From Sinohyriopsis cumingii (Eukaryota; Mollusca; Bivalvia; Unionida; Unionidae): a DNA stretch of 64,000 nt. The notes under the pieces were generated by a model. That model was not told the DNA's origin, ran no database searches, and saw nothing but the letters and a program-made list of their open reading frames with translations. The position numbers and the translations under genes were made by a program. Location: assembly GCA_028554795.2 (NCBI GenBank), contig CM068831.1, positions 66,067,982 through 66,131,981 on the forward strand. The letters are read 5' to 3'. Shown piece by piece: positions 1 to 10,002 of this stretch. Every line of letters starts with the position of its first letter. The stretch's first letter is position 1.

Positions 1-79
1 TTACGACCATAAAAAAATCAGAAATCTACGAAGAAAACTATATATTACAAAGTAATCTCCCTTTTGTATAATCAAAAAT

Positions 80-646
80 TCAGTAGTATACGATTATATA
101 GTACTGGGTCTCCTCAAATGATAAATATAATTTAAGGTAGTGATGATAATTATTGATATTGGAAGATGATTTTCTGTTTATATGTTTTTGAGAAACAGTT
201 TTATATATATTTTCTGATACTTTTTGTATTGAATATGGGTGAATATTAAAGTATTTCGCAACAGAACATATCGAACGAAATATAATTTCTTCGCCAGTTT
301 CTGTGTTTGTAGCCTTGATCACCCTTCTAGAAACTGTGTTACATCTTCCAGTATTACCACGCATACTATTCTCACTCTGTGAGATAGTTTGGAAATTGGA
401 TAGGGAGTTATTTTGAGGATCCCCGTCAGCATGATCAATAACAAGATCATCTTTGATCACTCCGAAGAAACACTCGTACGTAAATCGATGACAGAGATAT
501 CTTTTATTCCCAACAGTAAATCTAAGATAGCCAGTATTATCAACAGTACCAACCGGTCTCTTCAATATGCAATTTCTAATCATGCCATTAGGATCTGATT
601 CGTAATTCTTGATGACAGGATGTGGGACAAATTTATTTTGCTCCAT
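80..646 (-). CDS. HNH homing-type endonuclease with NUMOD-like C-terminus
   Basis: The 188-residue open frame fits an HNH endonuclease of the HNH_3/NUMOD type, which cuts double-stranded DNA and often spreads itself or marks mobile DNA. The core spans about residues 50 to 95: the HRFTYECF stretch, then VIDHADGDPQNNSLSN, which holds the conserved D-H and N-N positions of this family, then EN. Residues about 108 to 145 (ATNTETGEE, then SVAKYFNIHPYSIQKV) look like a NUMOD1-type DNA-binding helix. The frame is uninterrupted, unlike most of its neighbours. It ends 13 bp from the next minus-strand gene and could be transcribed with it. A host origin is unlikely. Role in the element (intron-like parasite or element nuclease) is inference. 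Confidence 0.8.
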   Translation of the reverse strand: MEQNKFVPHPVIKNYESDPNGMIRNCILKRPVGTVDNTGYLRFTVGNKRYLCHRFTYECFFGVIKDDLVIDHADGDPQNNSLSNFQTISQSENSMRGNTGRCNTVSRRVIKATNTETGEEIIFRSICSVAKYFNIHPYSIQKVSENIYKTVSQKHINRKSSSNINNYHHYLKLYLSFEETQYYIIVYY

Positions 647-659
647 TTATACAATAATA

Positions 660-959
660 TTATTTGTTTAAATCATTGTTTGTCTGAAATCTTGATATAT
701 AATCCTCCACTGATTTTACAGCGTTTTCACTACTATTATTTATTTTGTCATAATATCTTTTAAGTTCTTTGAATCGTTTTGCGCTGAAATTTGCACATAA
801 TTTTGTTTTTCCTCGCACCCCAACAGCACATCGCAGACACGGTATTGGTCCTAGACTTCCTCGACGTATATTTTGTAAGTGCATCCAGCAAAATTCCTTT
901 CTGCAGGATTTATTGCATCGATTTACTGAACCGATCATGAACCATCTGCATTGAGACAT
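660..959 (-). CDS. Small Cys-rich, probably zinc-binding protein of the element
   Basis: The 99-residue frame is rich in Cys in its first half. Pairs CNKSC, FCWMH, PCLRC and KLC are spaced as one or two zinc-binding knuckles (residues about 15 to 55). The second half is a charged, probably helical tail (KRFKELKRYYDKI). The family is not recognised with certainty. It starts at 959 and is divergent from the polymerase frame that starts at 1,002, so the AT-rich gap of about 42 bp would have to hold both promoters. No lesion is visible. A DNA- or RNA-binding regulatory role would be a guess. Confidence 0.55.
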   Translation of the reverse strand: MSQCRWFMIGSVNRCNKSCRKEFCWMHLQNIRRGSLGPIPCLRCAVGVRGKTKLCANFSAKRFKELKRYYDKINNSSENAVKSVEDYISRFQTNNDLNK

Positions 960-1001
960 TGTATATATAATATTTTTTATTTAAATATTTGTTTTAATTA
1001 T

Positions 1002-3110
1002 ATGAACGAATTCGAGAGATTATCCCAAACTAGGCCTTCTAAATATAAATTTAATCTCGACAGATTATCTTCTGACTTACGAGTACGAGATCTGGTTGAT
1101 CCGAAAAATAAAAGTTTGATCAGTAAAATTCATGACGCTAAGAAAGAATTTTACACAGATGGTGCATCTCATGTATGGTCAACGTTCAAGATTATACGCC
1201 TTGACTCTGTCAAGGACGCCACAATGAATGACAAGCGAGCGGCAAATATCATTAACTACATCGCTGAGTACGAGGGCAATCAAAAATATTTCTTCAGAGT
1301 AAAATTTATTGTACTAACAGAAACAGGTAGTTGGATTATCCATGATAAATATGATCCTGTCCTTGGTAATAATAAAATCGCCATATTAAGTAAAAATTCC
1401 AGACCGGGTCTATTGACGGGTATTGACAAACCGTATTATGAGCGAGCGTATCCTGTAACAGCAGTTATTTATGGAATCTATGAGATAAATAAAAAACCCA
1501 AAGTTGATGAACTGGCACCAATGAAATTTTCAATGTTAAATTGTGTAGCCGAACGAGTAATAGAACACTTTACAAACGCGATGCGTGGAAACGGATTAAC
1601 TGATTTAAGACGTGAAAAATAAACTCGTGGGCTGATTTAGTTAAGGATACCGGTGCTACAATAAAAGATGTTGCTGAGTTAGGAAAAATATTAAAATTTC
1701 CAATAAAAGTATCAACAATAACGGGAGAAATACTGTACGAATCAAAATATAAATCGAAAGGAGCTCCAATAAATATTATTGATCATAACGCGCACGCATG
1801 GACCATCGCAGTAACAACATTTCCACGTGATCGAACTGTTAGATTTTACCCCGAGGTATGTTTGATTTTACCAACGAAATAAGTAAAAACGATCCTGTAT
1901 CGGTATGGTTATTTAAAAGTAGTGAGGAAGGTGGATTCGATCAGTTTGTTAGACCGAATGGTGAAATATAAAGAACAGAATCTCTCCACGAGGAGATGAA
2001 AAATCTCGCGGAGAAGTTTTTCGCGGAAAATACCGATAAATTACTAACTAATTGTTTTACCGTTCCATCTGTTGCGGCTCATTTTGCTAGAGAAAAAAAA
2101 AATCATGGAAACCAACACGATTTGATTTACTCGAGGACGTACGCGCAAGTTGCGTCGAATGCGGACACGGCGGATTATGGAATACCACGTATAATTACAA
2201 TGATGTTATTTCGGTTGATATGGTTGCATGTTATCCGGAAAGTTTTCTAGGATACGGAGATTGTTCTGTGTACTTTAAAAGATTTGGTCACCCTACAAAC
2301 GAGATGACGCGAGTGGCAATTAATGGACCATTACCTGATTTTGATCTAACTGGATTCGCTTGTGTTGAATCGTTCGAGCTTAATGAAAATCTTCACAAGA
2401 TTTGTTATGTTTGGTTTGGCAGTCATTTTTGTGAAAAACGTTGGGTACCTATAGTTTTGTTACGATATATGTTAGATTGTGCTGTACTGACATCGTTGGT
2501 TGTCAGTGAGGCGATTATATCATATCACGCTCAGACCGAAGTTTGGTTGCCCATGCCAGATTCTATCAATCTCGATGAAGTTATTAAAGAATTTAAGGAA
2601 AAATGTCCTGATGTTTCCGAAGATGATATCATCAAAGAAGCTCCTAAAATTCTCGAGATTAAACTTAAAACCGCAAAAGATCTCGGTACAAAAATTATAG
2701 GTAAATTTACTCATAAAAGACATCACGCACGATTAATTCTAGATGATGCCGAATACGATTTTATAATTGCTGATACAACAGCGAGAAATATATTTGTAAA
2801 TCGAGAAGGTGTTTATTTATTAGACGGAACAAAATTGGGTACGATCGTTAGTTAGATAAATGATGTCTCCCCACAGTATACTCATCTAAGATCTTCTATG
2901 TTGGCTTATGTTTCAATAAATTTATTATCGATGATTAATAGATTTCCTGAGACCGCAGTCAGAGTCGCAACAGATTCGTTTCATATTTCGAGCAAATATT
3001 TAGAGTCTGTTATGAAATTTACAAGTAATGATGAACGATGGGGTTCGTGGAGGATTAAAAAGGAAATATTACACAATTATACAGAATCAGCAGATGTTCT
3101 GATAAGAAAT
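1002..3110 (+). pseudogene. Protein-primed DNA polymerase B part of a fused polymerase-helicase-HNH gene
   Basis: This replicates linear element DNA in protein-primed systems. The start is ATG 1,002 (MNEFERLSQ), not the upstream codon at 951. The N-terminal region to about 2,090 has no clear domain. Polymerase motif A is VDMVACYP near 2,213. The palm helix MLAYVSINLLSM lies near 2,898, and motif C is VATDSF near 2,965 (A in place of the usual first D of DTD). Breaks seen: frame change at about 1,605-1,628 beside an A5 run, another at about 1,855-1,862, stop TAA 1,969, frame change at the A8 run near 2,094-2,101, and stop TAG 2,853. The frame continues straight into a helicase, so one long fused protein is inferred for the ancestor. 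Confidence 0.75.
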
Positions 3111-4320
3111 TTTTATCGTAAGTGTAATAAAATATCAGAAATGTCGAAAGCGCCGTCAGTGAGTGATCCAATAACTAGATATAAGACAGTATATCTCAAT
3201 GGACCTGGTGGATGCGGCAAAACGACTCGAGCAATTGTTTTTAGAAATTCAGATATGATCGTGCTGACACCCACACATAGACTTGCACGCGAGATGAAAC
3301 AACGGCAAGTACAATCGTGCACGTATCATAGTTTCTTTCGGTGGCGCGGGGATACATGGACTCCTGAACGAATGGGAGAAAAATATATACCTAAAATAAT
3401 TATTTGGGACGAGATATGTACGGTGTCATTGAATACATTAAAAACGTTTCTTGATTGGTTACTGACGAAAAATACCGCTATAATAACGTGTGGCGATCAA
3501 TATACCTAAAATAATTATTTGGGACGAGATATGTACGGTGTCACTGAATACATTAAAAACGTTTCTTGATTGGTTACTGACGAAAAATACCGCTATAATA
3601 ATGTGTGGCGATCATGGTCAACCGCCGCCTTTTGTTGGACCATCTCCACAAGATTGGTTAAAAAATTTCTTTGATTATTACGAAGAAATAGATGATGATC
3701 ATAGAGCTCTCGATGTAAATTTAAAGGAGTTTAAAAAATTAATCAGATTACAATCAAACAAAATTCAGTGTGAAATAATACGTGGAGTGATCTCAGAGAC
3801 CTCAATGAGTGATTTTTTAAATTTATGGAGACCCACTGATTTGATAGTAGCAAGCAGAAAAATAATCAGAGACGCTTTACAACAGCAGTTATTTCAACTG
3901 CATAAAGAAAAATATTCAGAATTGCCTGTTCCGTTGTGCTATAGACCATCCGATACACGAAAACAAAATATTAATGTTGATATTCCAAGACAGACTGAAA
4001 AACAAAATCTCGTATTAAATGATATTGTCGCCGTTGATATCAGTGTAGTCGAAGATGCATTACACGCTGACAAATCTCCATAGGTATTGGGATACGCTAT
4101 GACGATCCACTCGTCTCAAGGATTAACTATTTCTGATACACGAGTCTGGATTGTGGACGATCGTATCGAGTGGTCAAATTTAGTTTATTTAGCGGTATCG
4201 AGGGTTAGAAAAATATCTCAATTACGTAGAATTATAATTCCTGAAATCGTTAATAAATTTAACATCATCGATGATGATATAATAAGAAAAAAATTAATCG
4301 GATACAAACAATCTGATTAA
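3111..4320 (+). pseudogene. SF1 helicase part of the fused gene, broken by a 115-bp duplication
   Basis: This is an ATP-driven DNA-unwinding domain of superfamily 1. Walker A is NGPGGCGKTT near 3,200-3,226. Walker B is IIWDE at about 3,403. GDHGQPPP (motif III region) follows near 3,610. The C-terminal motifs MTIHSSQGLT (about 4,099) and YLAVSRV (about 4,186) are clear. Two lesions are seen. A 115-bp direct duplication (3,386-3,615) repeats the Walker B segment and shifts the frame, because 115 is not a multiple of three. A TAG stop at 4,081-4,083 sits just before the C-terminal motifs, with the same frame open on both sides. The stop at 4,318 separates it from the HNH module in the same frame, so it may be another nonsense change or the true end. 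Confidence 0.85.
3386..3615 (+). repeat. 115-bp tandem direct duplication inside the helicase
   Basis: Copy 1 is 3,386-3,500 and copy 2 is 3,501-3,615. They share the run beginning tatacctaaaataattatt and differ at only about two internal positions (t/c near 3,429 and c/t near 3,487) and at the end. The near identity implies a recent event compared with the other lesions of the element. Confidence 0.95.
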
Positions 4321-4554
4321 AAAAATAAACGCGACTTTGATCTTGATGTTGAATTTATTATTGAGTTAAAACATCAGCAGAATAATCATTGCGCAAGTTG
4401 CAATTGTATAATGCTGTGGAGGTATTCGAGTAATGATTCAAGACAATTTACCGTAGACAGAAAAGATAATAGTCGCGGTCATACACGAGAAAATGTGATG
4501 TTGACCTGTCTCGAGTGTAATCGACGTCGGGGCGCTGGCACCAGTGCTAGTTAA
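4321..4554 (+). pseudogene. HNH nuclease module at the 3' end of the fused gene
   Basis: Directly after the TAA at 4,318, in the same frame, 77 codons are open to TAA 4,552. They show a zinc-type HNH nuclease: HCASCNC (two CxxC-like pairs), FTVDRKDNSRGHTREN (D-R and the conserved N), then LTCLECNRRRG. Such a module would nick or cut DNA, and as a fusion to polymerase-helicase it could act in replication or in homing. No start codon of its own is evident, so it was probably translated as part of the upstream protein. Its end overlaps the end of the convergent integrase frame by 8 bp. Confidence 0.7.
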
Positions 4555-5523
4555 GTGATCGCGGTGATAGTTGTGTATCCTGGGGAATTATTTGTAGCTG
4601 TTCACGTGTAAATCCACGTTGAGGAGCAGCCGAATCTAGTCTGTAGATTGCAGGTCTACCTGAGGATCTTGTCACGGTGGATATTTTGTGTGTGGTAACA
4701 TTCCAAATAGGATCAGTCGCTCTCGCTTTACCACCTTCAAGTTCACCCGGTTCATATAAATATCTAACTGTAACATCACCCAATATGTTTTGTTTTTCAA
4801 TATCTTTTCGTTGTGTTGGTATATTTTTTTGTTGTAATTGCATTAATGGGTTTCATGTTGATTGTTCGTGTAATCTCATTATTTAATGCAGCTATCACGC
4901 TTGGTAATCTTGCAACCCATTCGCGAGATCTTTTATCCTGAATAAATTCCCTCGCGTATTGATATCCAAATAACTGCTCAGCAAGTGTTCGATTAAATCG
5001 CTCAACAATTGCCTGATCACGGTGAATTGCAGTATGACCTCGTCGTATTTTGGTATTATGTTGTTTCATCAACGATGATACTGGACTAAGAAATTCCTTA
5101 CCAGGATCAACCTGTAATAATTGTGGCCATCGCAGACCACCTTGTGGTCCGGGTCCTCGTTGATAAATTCGTTCAAACGCATCGGCTACTTCAGATGCTG
5201 TTTTTATTGATAGCGGCTCTGCCTCTTTATATCTTCTTGCAACATCAACTACGGTTAACGCGTATTTATATGTTTTTCTGCGTACAGTATCATATGGTAA
5301 AAACAGAATATCAGCTTGATGAACTTCATTAGGAACATTAACATCGAAATACGCGTACTGAATTCGTTTCTTTGGTGGTGGATAAATTTGCCATATTGCC
5401 TGTTTGGATAACCACGCTTTAGCAGTAGAATGTTTAACCGCTGCTGTATCAGCAAGTTTACCAATTGCTGCTTTGCCTCTCCAATATCCTCTTGGTGAAT
5501 AATAAATTAATTCTATTATATAT
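4547..5523 (-). pseudogene. Retroviral-type (rve, DDE) integrase, one frameshift
   Basis: This enzyme inserts element DNA into the chromosome. Reading on the minus strand, one frame is open from 5,523 to about 4,800. It contains the catalytic triad: D in HQADILFLPYD, D in QVDPGKEF and E in AIVERFNRTLAEQLF, with 34 residues between the last two. The C-terminal region VRYLYEPGELEGG with PIWNV is in another frame (4,843 to 4,547). The switch lies at an A7 run (T7 on the plus strand, about 4,824-4,830), so one base was gained or lost there. No Met codon lies upstream of the first catalytic Asp, so the true N-terminus is missing or altered. Its 5' end overlaps the end of the PLA2 gene. Confidence 0.9.
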
Positions 5524-6022
5524 TACCAGACCCAAACGCTAATATACCTTTAATCGCAGACCTTACTAACCAATTACCTAATGATTCTCTGATATTTTTA
5601 TTTTTTTTTATAGAATTTAATGCATGAATTAATTTCACCTCTGCAATATGCCTGTCTTGTAAATTTTTACTTTTATAACCTACATCATGAACATGACAAG
5701 CTTTAATAATAGCGTTAACTGGTTCCTCGCCTGGTTTTGGTTGATCTTGATTATCAAGTCTGATATCGAGTCGAGTACCAGGACCACAATAATTATATCC
5801 TGGTAGATGTTTTTCTCCTGAGTATTTAGCCCATGGAGTACCTGGAAACTTTGACATCAAATTAGCAATATCACCACCGCGCTTATTAGGTAAAAACGAA
5901 AACTTCTTTCTACCGCACACAGAACGTTTTCCACCATACGCTATCTTTTTATTTTTTGTTGTAACTGTAGCTAAATCAGTAGTTGGAGTTTTAACTTTAC
6001 AGCGTAAACAATATAAATTCAT
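5516..6022 (-). CDS. PLA2-domain protein with N-terminal zinc-ribbon-like segment
   Basis: The 168-residue frame is uninterrupted. Residues 1 to 45 resemble a small zinc ribbon (YCLRCK, then SVCGRKK) followed by basic sequence. Residues about 75 to 125 carry the phospholipase A2 signature also used by parvovirus VP1 and adintovirus-type proteins: YCGPGTRLD (calcium loop) and KACHVHDVGY (catalytic His-Asp). In such viruses the enzyme is a minor virion component that opens endosomal membranes. That role here is inference from family. The C-terminus is basic and may be an amphipathic helix. With ATG at 6,022 it is divergent from the ATPase that starts at 6,035. The calcium-loop and HD residues are intact. 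Confidence 0.8.
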   Translation of the reverse strand: MNLYCLRCKVKTPTTDLATVTTKNKKIAYGGKRSVCGRKKFSFLPNKRGGDIANLMSKFPGTPWAKYSGEKHLPGYNYCGPGTRLDIRLDNQDQPKPGEEPVNAIIKACHVHDVGYKSKNLQDRHIAEVKLIHALNSIKKNKNIRESLGNWLVRSAIKGILAFGSGNI

Positions 6023-6034
6023 GTTATAAAATAT

Positions 6035-6696
6035 ATGGATATAATTGATTTCTCAGCGACAAGAAAACGAGAACCTGTTAAGCATCATCCTGCGCTACCG
6101 AATTCCATCAGAATGATTATCATAGGACCATCTGGATCGGGTAAGTCGCAGTTATTACTTAATCTGATAATGAGATGGTTGAAATGGGATAATTATATTT
6201 AGTAGCACCAGCCGTTGATGATCAACGATGTTATGATGTACTTAAAGATTTCAATGAAAACGCAAGATTACTGGACGAAGATAATGATGTTATAGAGTTT
6301 ATAACATATATTGATGAAGCACCGTCCGTTGATGTATTAGACGGATTTATTAATAATTTAGTTGTGTATGATGATGTGATGCTAGATAAACAATCAAATC
6401 CAGCCATAATATTTTCTCGCGGCAGACATAAAAATACAGATGTGATCTATGTTACTCAACGGTATACACAAATACCAAAAGTGACCAGAGACAACTGCAA
6501 TATTTTAGTTGTGTTTAATGGTGTATACACACACACACTTAGAAATATTCATCAAACTTGGTGTGGTGGTGACAGGGATTATAATAAATTCAGAAATTTC
6601 TTCTCACGAGCGCAAGCTACTCCGCATGGATTTGTAACAATAAATTTACATGATCCTAGAACAAGATATCGTGTGGGTCTTGATAAATTCTTTTAA
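6035..6696 (+). pseudogene. A32/FtsK-HerA-like DNA-packaging ATPase, one frameshift
   Basis: This is the motor that pumps DNA into capsids in Polinton-like viruses. ATG 6,035 opens a frame with Walker A IIIGPSGSGKSQ (about 6,113-6,150), which ends at TAG 6,200. From about 6,193 the next frame continues the same protein (LVAPAVDDQ) through Walker B NNLVVYDDVM near 6,352 and sensor-like VIYVTQR near 6,445, to TAA 6,694. The total of about 220 residues fits the family. A single indel near 6,185-6,200 therefore breaks it. Only 12 bp separate its ATG from that of the divergent PLA2 gene. Confidence 0.85.
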
Positions 6697-6718
6697 CGTT
6701 TCTGAATTTTTAATAAAT

Positions 6719-6972
6719 AGCAGCAGAGAGGGCGCCTACCAACGTTGGTCGTCCGTGGAAATTAAACAAAAAGGAAATAAACACGTAGAGTACTTTATTT
6801 TTCAGCTACCTTTTCGAACTTAGGTTTTATTGATGGGGTTGGTTTCAAAAAAAAATAAAAACATCTCAAGGAAACGTTTATTTGTAAAAATCTGGACCTT
6901 TCCACGAGATGATTTTATTTTTGTTTATTTTTTTTGTCGGAATTCTTGGGTCTGTTCGCCCTCTCTGCTGCT
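6719..6972. repeat. 254-bp segment with 16-bp perfect inverted ends, candidate Polinton terminus
   Basis: Left arm agcagcagagagggcg at 6,719-6,734 is the exact inverse of 6,957-6,972. The unit starts AG and ends CT, as Polinton termini do. A 12-bp perfect palindrome (accaacgttggt, 6,738-6,749) lies just inside the left arm. No coding frame is convincing inside. The right arm abuts a LINE tail at 6,973. No 6-bp target duplication is visible around the 254-bp unit itself. Confidence 0.6.
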
Positions 6973-7047
6973 CATTATATATGTTTTGTATGTTATAGGT
7001 GTTGTAAAGCGTTTAGAGCTTCTAAAGATTAGGCGCTATACAAAGTC

Positions 7048-7095
<48 letters not shown>
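6973..7095 (+). mobile_element. CR1-like LINE 3' tail, copy A
   Basis: The stretch with tataggtgttgtaaagcg, then ttctaaagattaggcgctat, then (ATT)n from 7,051 to 7,095 is the same 3' end as that of the LINE at 22,955 (inverted there) and of the fragment ending at 47,083. It is a 5'-truncated fragment of about 120 bp. It marks the left boundary of duplicated unit A. Confidence 0.85.
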
Positions 7096-7097
<2 letters not shown>

Positions 7098-7850
7098 AAA
7101 CGTTTGGGTGGCTCATCCTGCATGCGATAAGTGCATTCAAGAACCTTTATTTCAGCCTCGTCGGATCTGTAGCGTGATTCCAAGTGGACGTGATTTCGTG
7201 GCTCTCGCACCTTTGAGATTTTGCCGAGTGGATTTTACATCCCACTGACGACACTTGAAGAGAAGATGAGGTCAATCGTTACCGGAAATGTCATTGATAC
7301 GCTACTTTTATGACTGACAATCTCTTGGGATGCTACGGATAATTTCTTTGAAACATTATTTGGAAAAATGGGCGTAGTTGCCATCAGTTGTCAACAACGG
7401 AGCCAAAATCATTTTGATGAAAGTGGGACAATTACAATTCAAAGATTCCATGAGTTACTCAGCGACACCTTTGCCTAAATGTCTAAAACTTTTGGAATGA
7501 TAGAAATGGCTGAAGGCCTTATCATACACCTTTAATATACTCAGACCAATCAGCAAGTCGTACCCCTGCATTTGCCAGAAGTTCATGACTGCGACCCTTA
7601 CGGTATGTACACGTGACAACAAGTAGCAATCTACGCCTGGATTCAAACCCACTGTTCGTACCCTTTTGATTCTCATTGAGACATGTTGAATTATTGTCGA
7701 TCCGATGTGAACAGTTCATGACGTTGTAATGGAAACTTTCGACAATTATTTCTAGATCACGGAAGGTTTGGTCCTTTGAAGAAACCTCCAACGTTTACGA
7801 AAGTGTGTGATTCATTGTACCGAAAGAAAGTCATGCCCTACTGTTAAGTT
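7096..7850 (+). pseudogene. Polinton polymerase B exonuclease-region fragment, copy A
   Basis: Scattered frames on the plus strand match the 3'-5' exonuclease part of a metazoan Polinton polymerase. PACDKCIQEPLF is near 7,110, FKDSMSYSATPL near 7,440, HDCDPYG near 7,585, LNYCRSDV near 7,690, and CDSLYRKKVMP near 7,805. These lie in different frames with many stops. The homologous stretch at 47,085 keeps an 83-codon frame, while here it is broken after about 20 codons by a lost base near 7,476. This lineage is unlike the polymerase of element 1. Confidence 0.65.

Positions 7851-10002
<2,152 letters not shown>

Larger units (their letters stand above)
1..6972. mobile_element. Polinton/Maverick-like (adintovirus-like) element 1, right part, decayed
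   Basis: Seen: a compact gene block with two HNH nucleases, a fused polymerase B-helicase, an rve integrase, a PLA2-domain protein and an A32/FtsK-like ATPase, on both strands with short spacers. Known: protein-primed polymerase B plus rve integrase plus packaging ATPase define Polintons/Mavericks and adintoviruses, and PLA2-like proteins occur in adintovirus-type members. Inferred: this is a chromosomal, inactive copy. Polymerase, helicase, integrase and ATPase all carry frameshifts or stops. Major capsid, penton and protease genes are not seen here, so they lie left of the window or are lost. The right end is placed at 6,972, where an AG...CT-type terminus meets a LINE tail. Confidence 0.85.

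Noticed and set aside
413-598. Plus-strand frame over the HNH endonuclease
   Set aside because: It is the antisense shadow of the minus-strand nuclease, with no domain of its own.
2520-3322. Minus-strand frames across the polymerase-helicase region
   Set aside because: They are antisense shadows. The plus strand carries continuous polymerase and helicase motifs.
5255-5464. 69-codon minus-strand frame in the integrase region
   Set aside because: It is a shifted frame. The real integrase frame is open through the same stretch and holds the catalytic residues.
1-6972. Reading the nuclease/integrase/PLA2 block as bacterial or phage DNA
   Set aside because: The surroundings are LINEs, microsatellites and animal-type genes, and the gene set is that of Polinton/adintovirus elements. 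No Shine-Dalgarno pattern or operon structure is present.
7407-7791. Minus-strand frames of 73 and 89 codons at 7,455-7,791 and similar in unit B
   Set aside because: They are antisense shadows of the polymerase exonuclease fragment on the plus strand.
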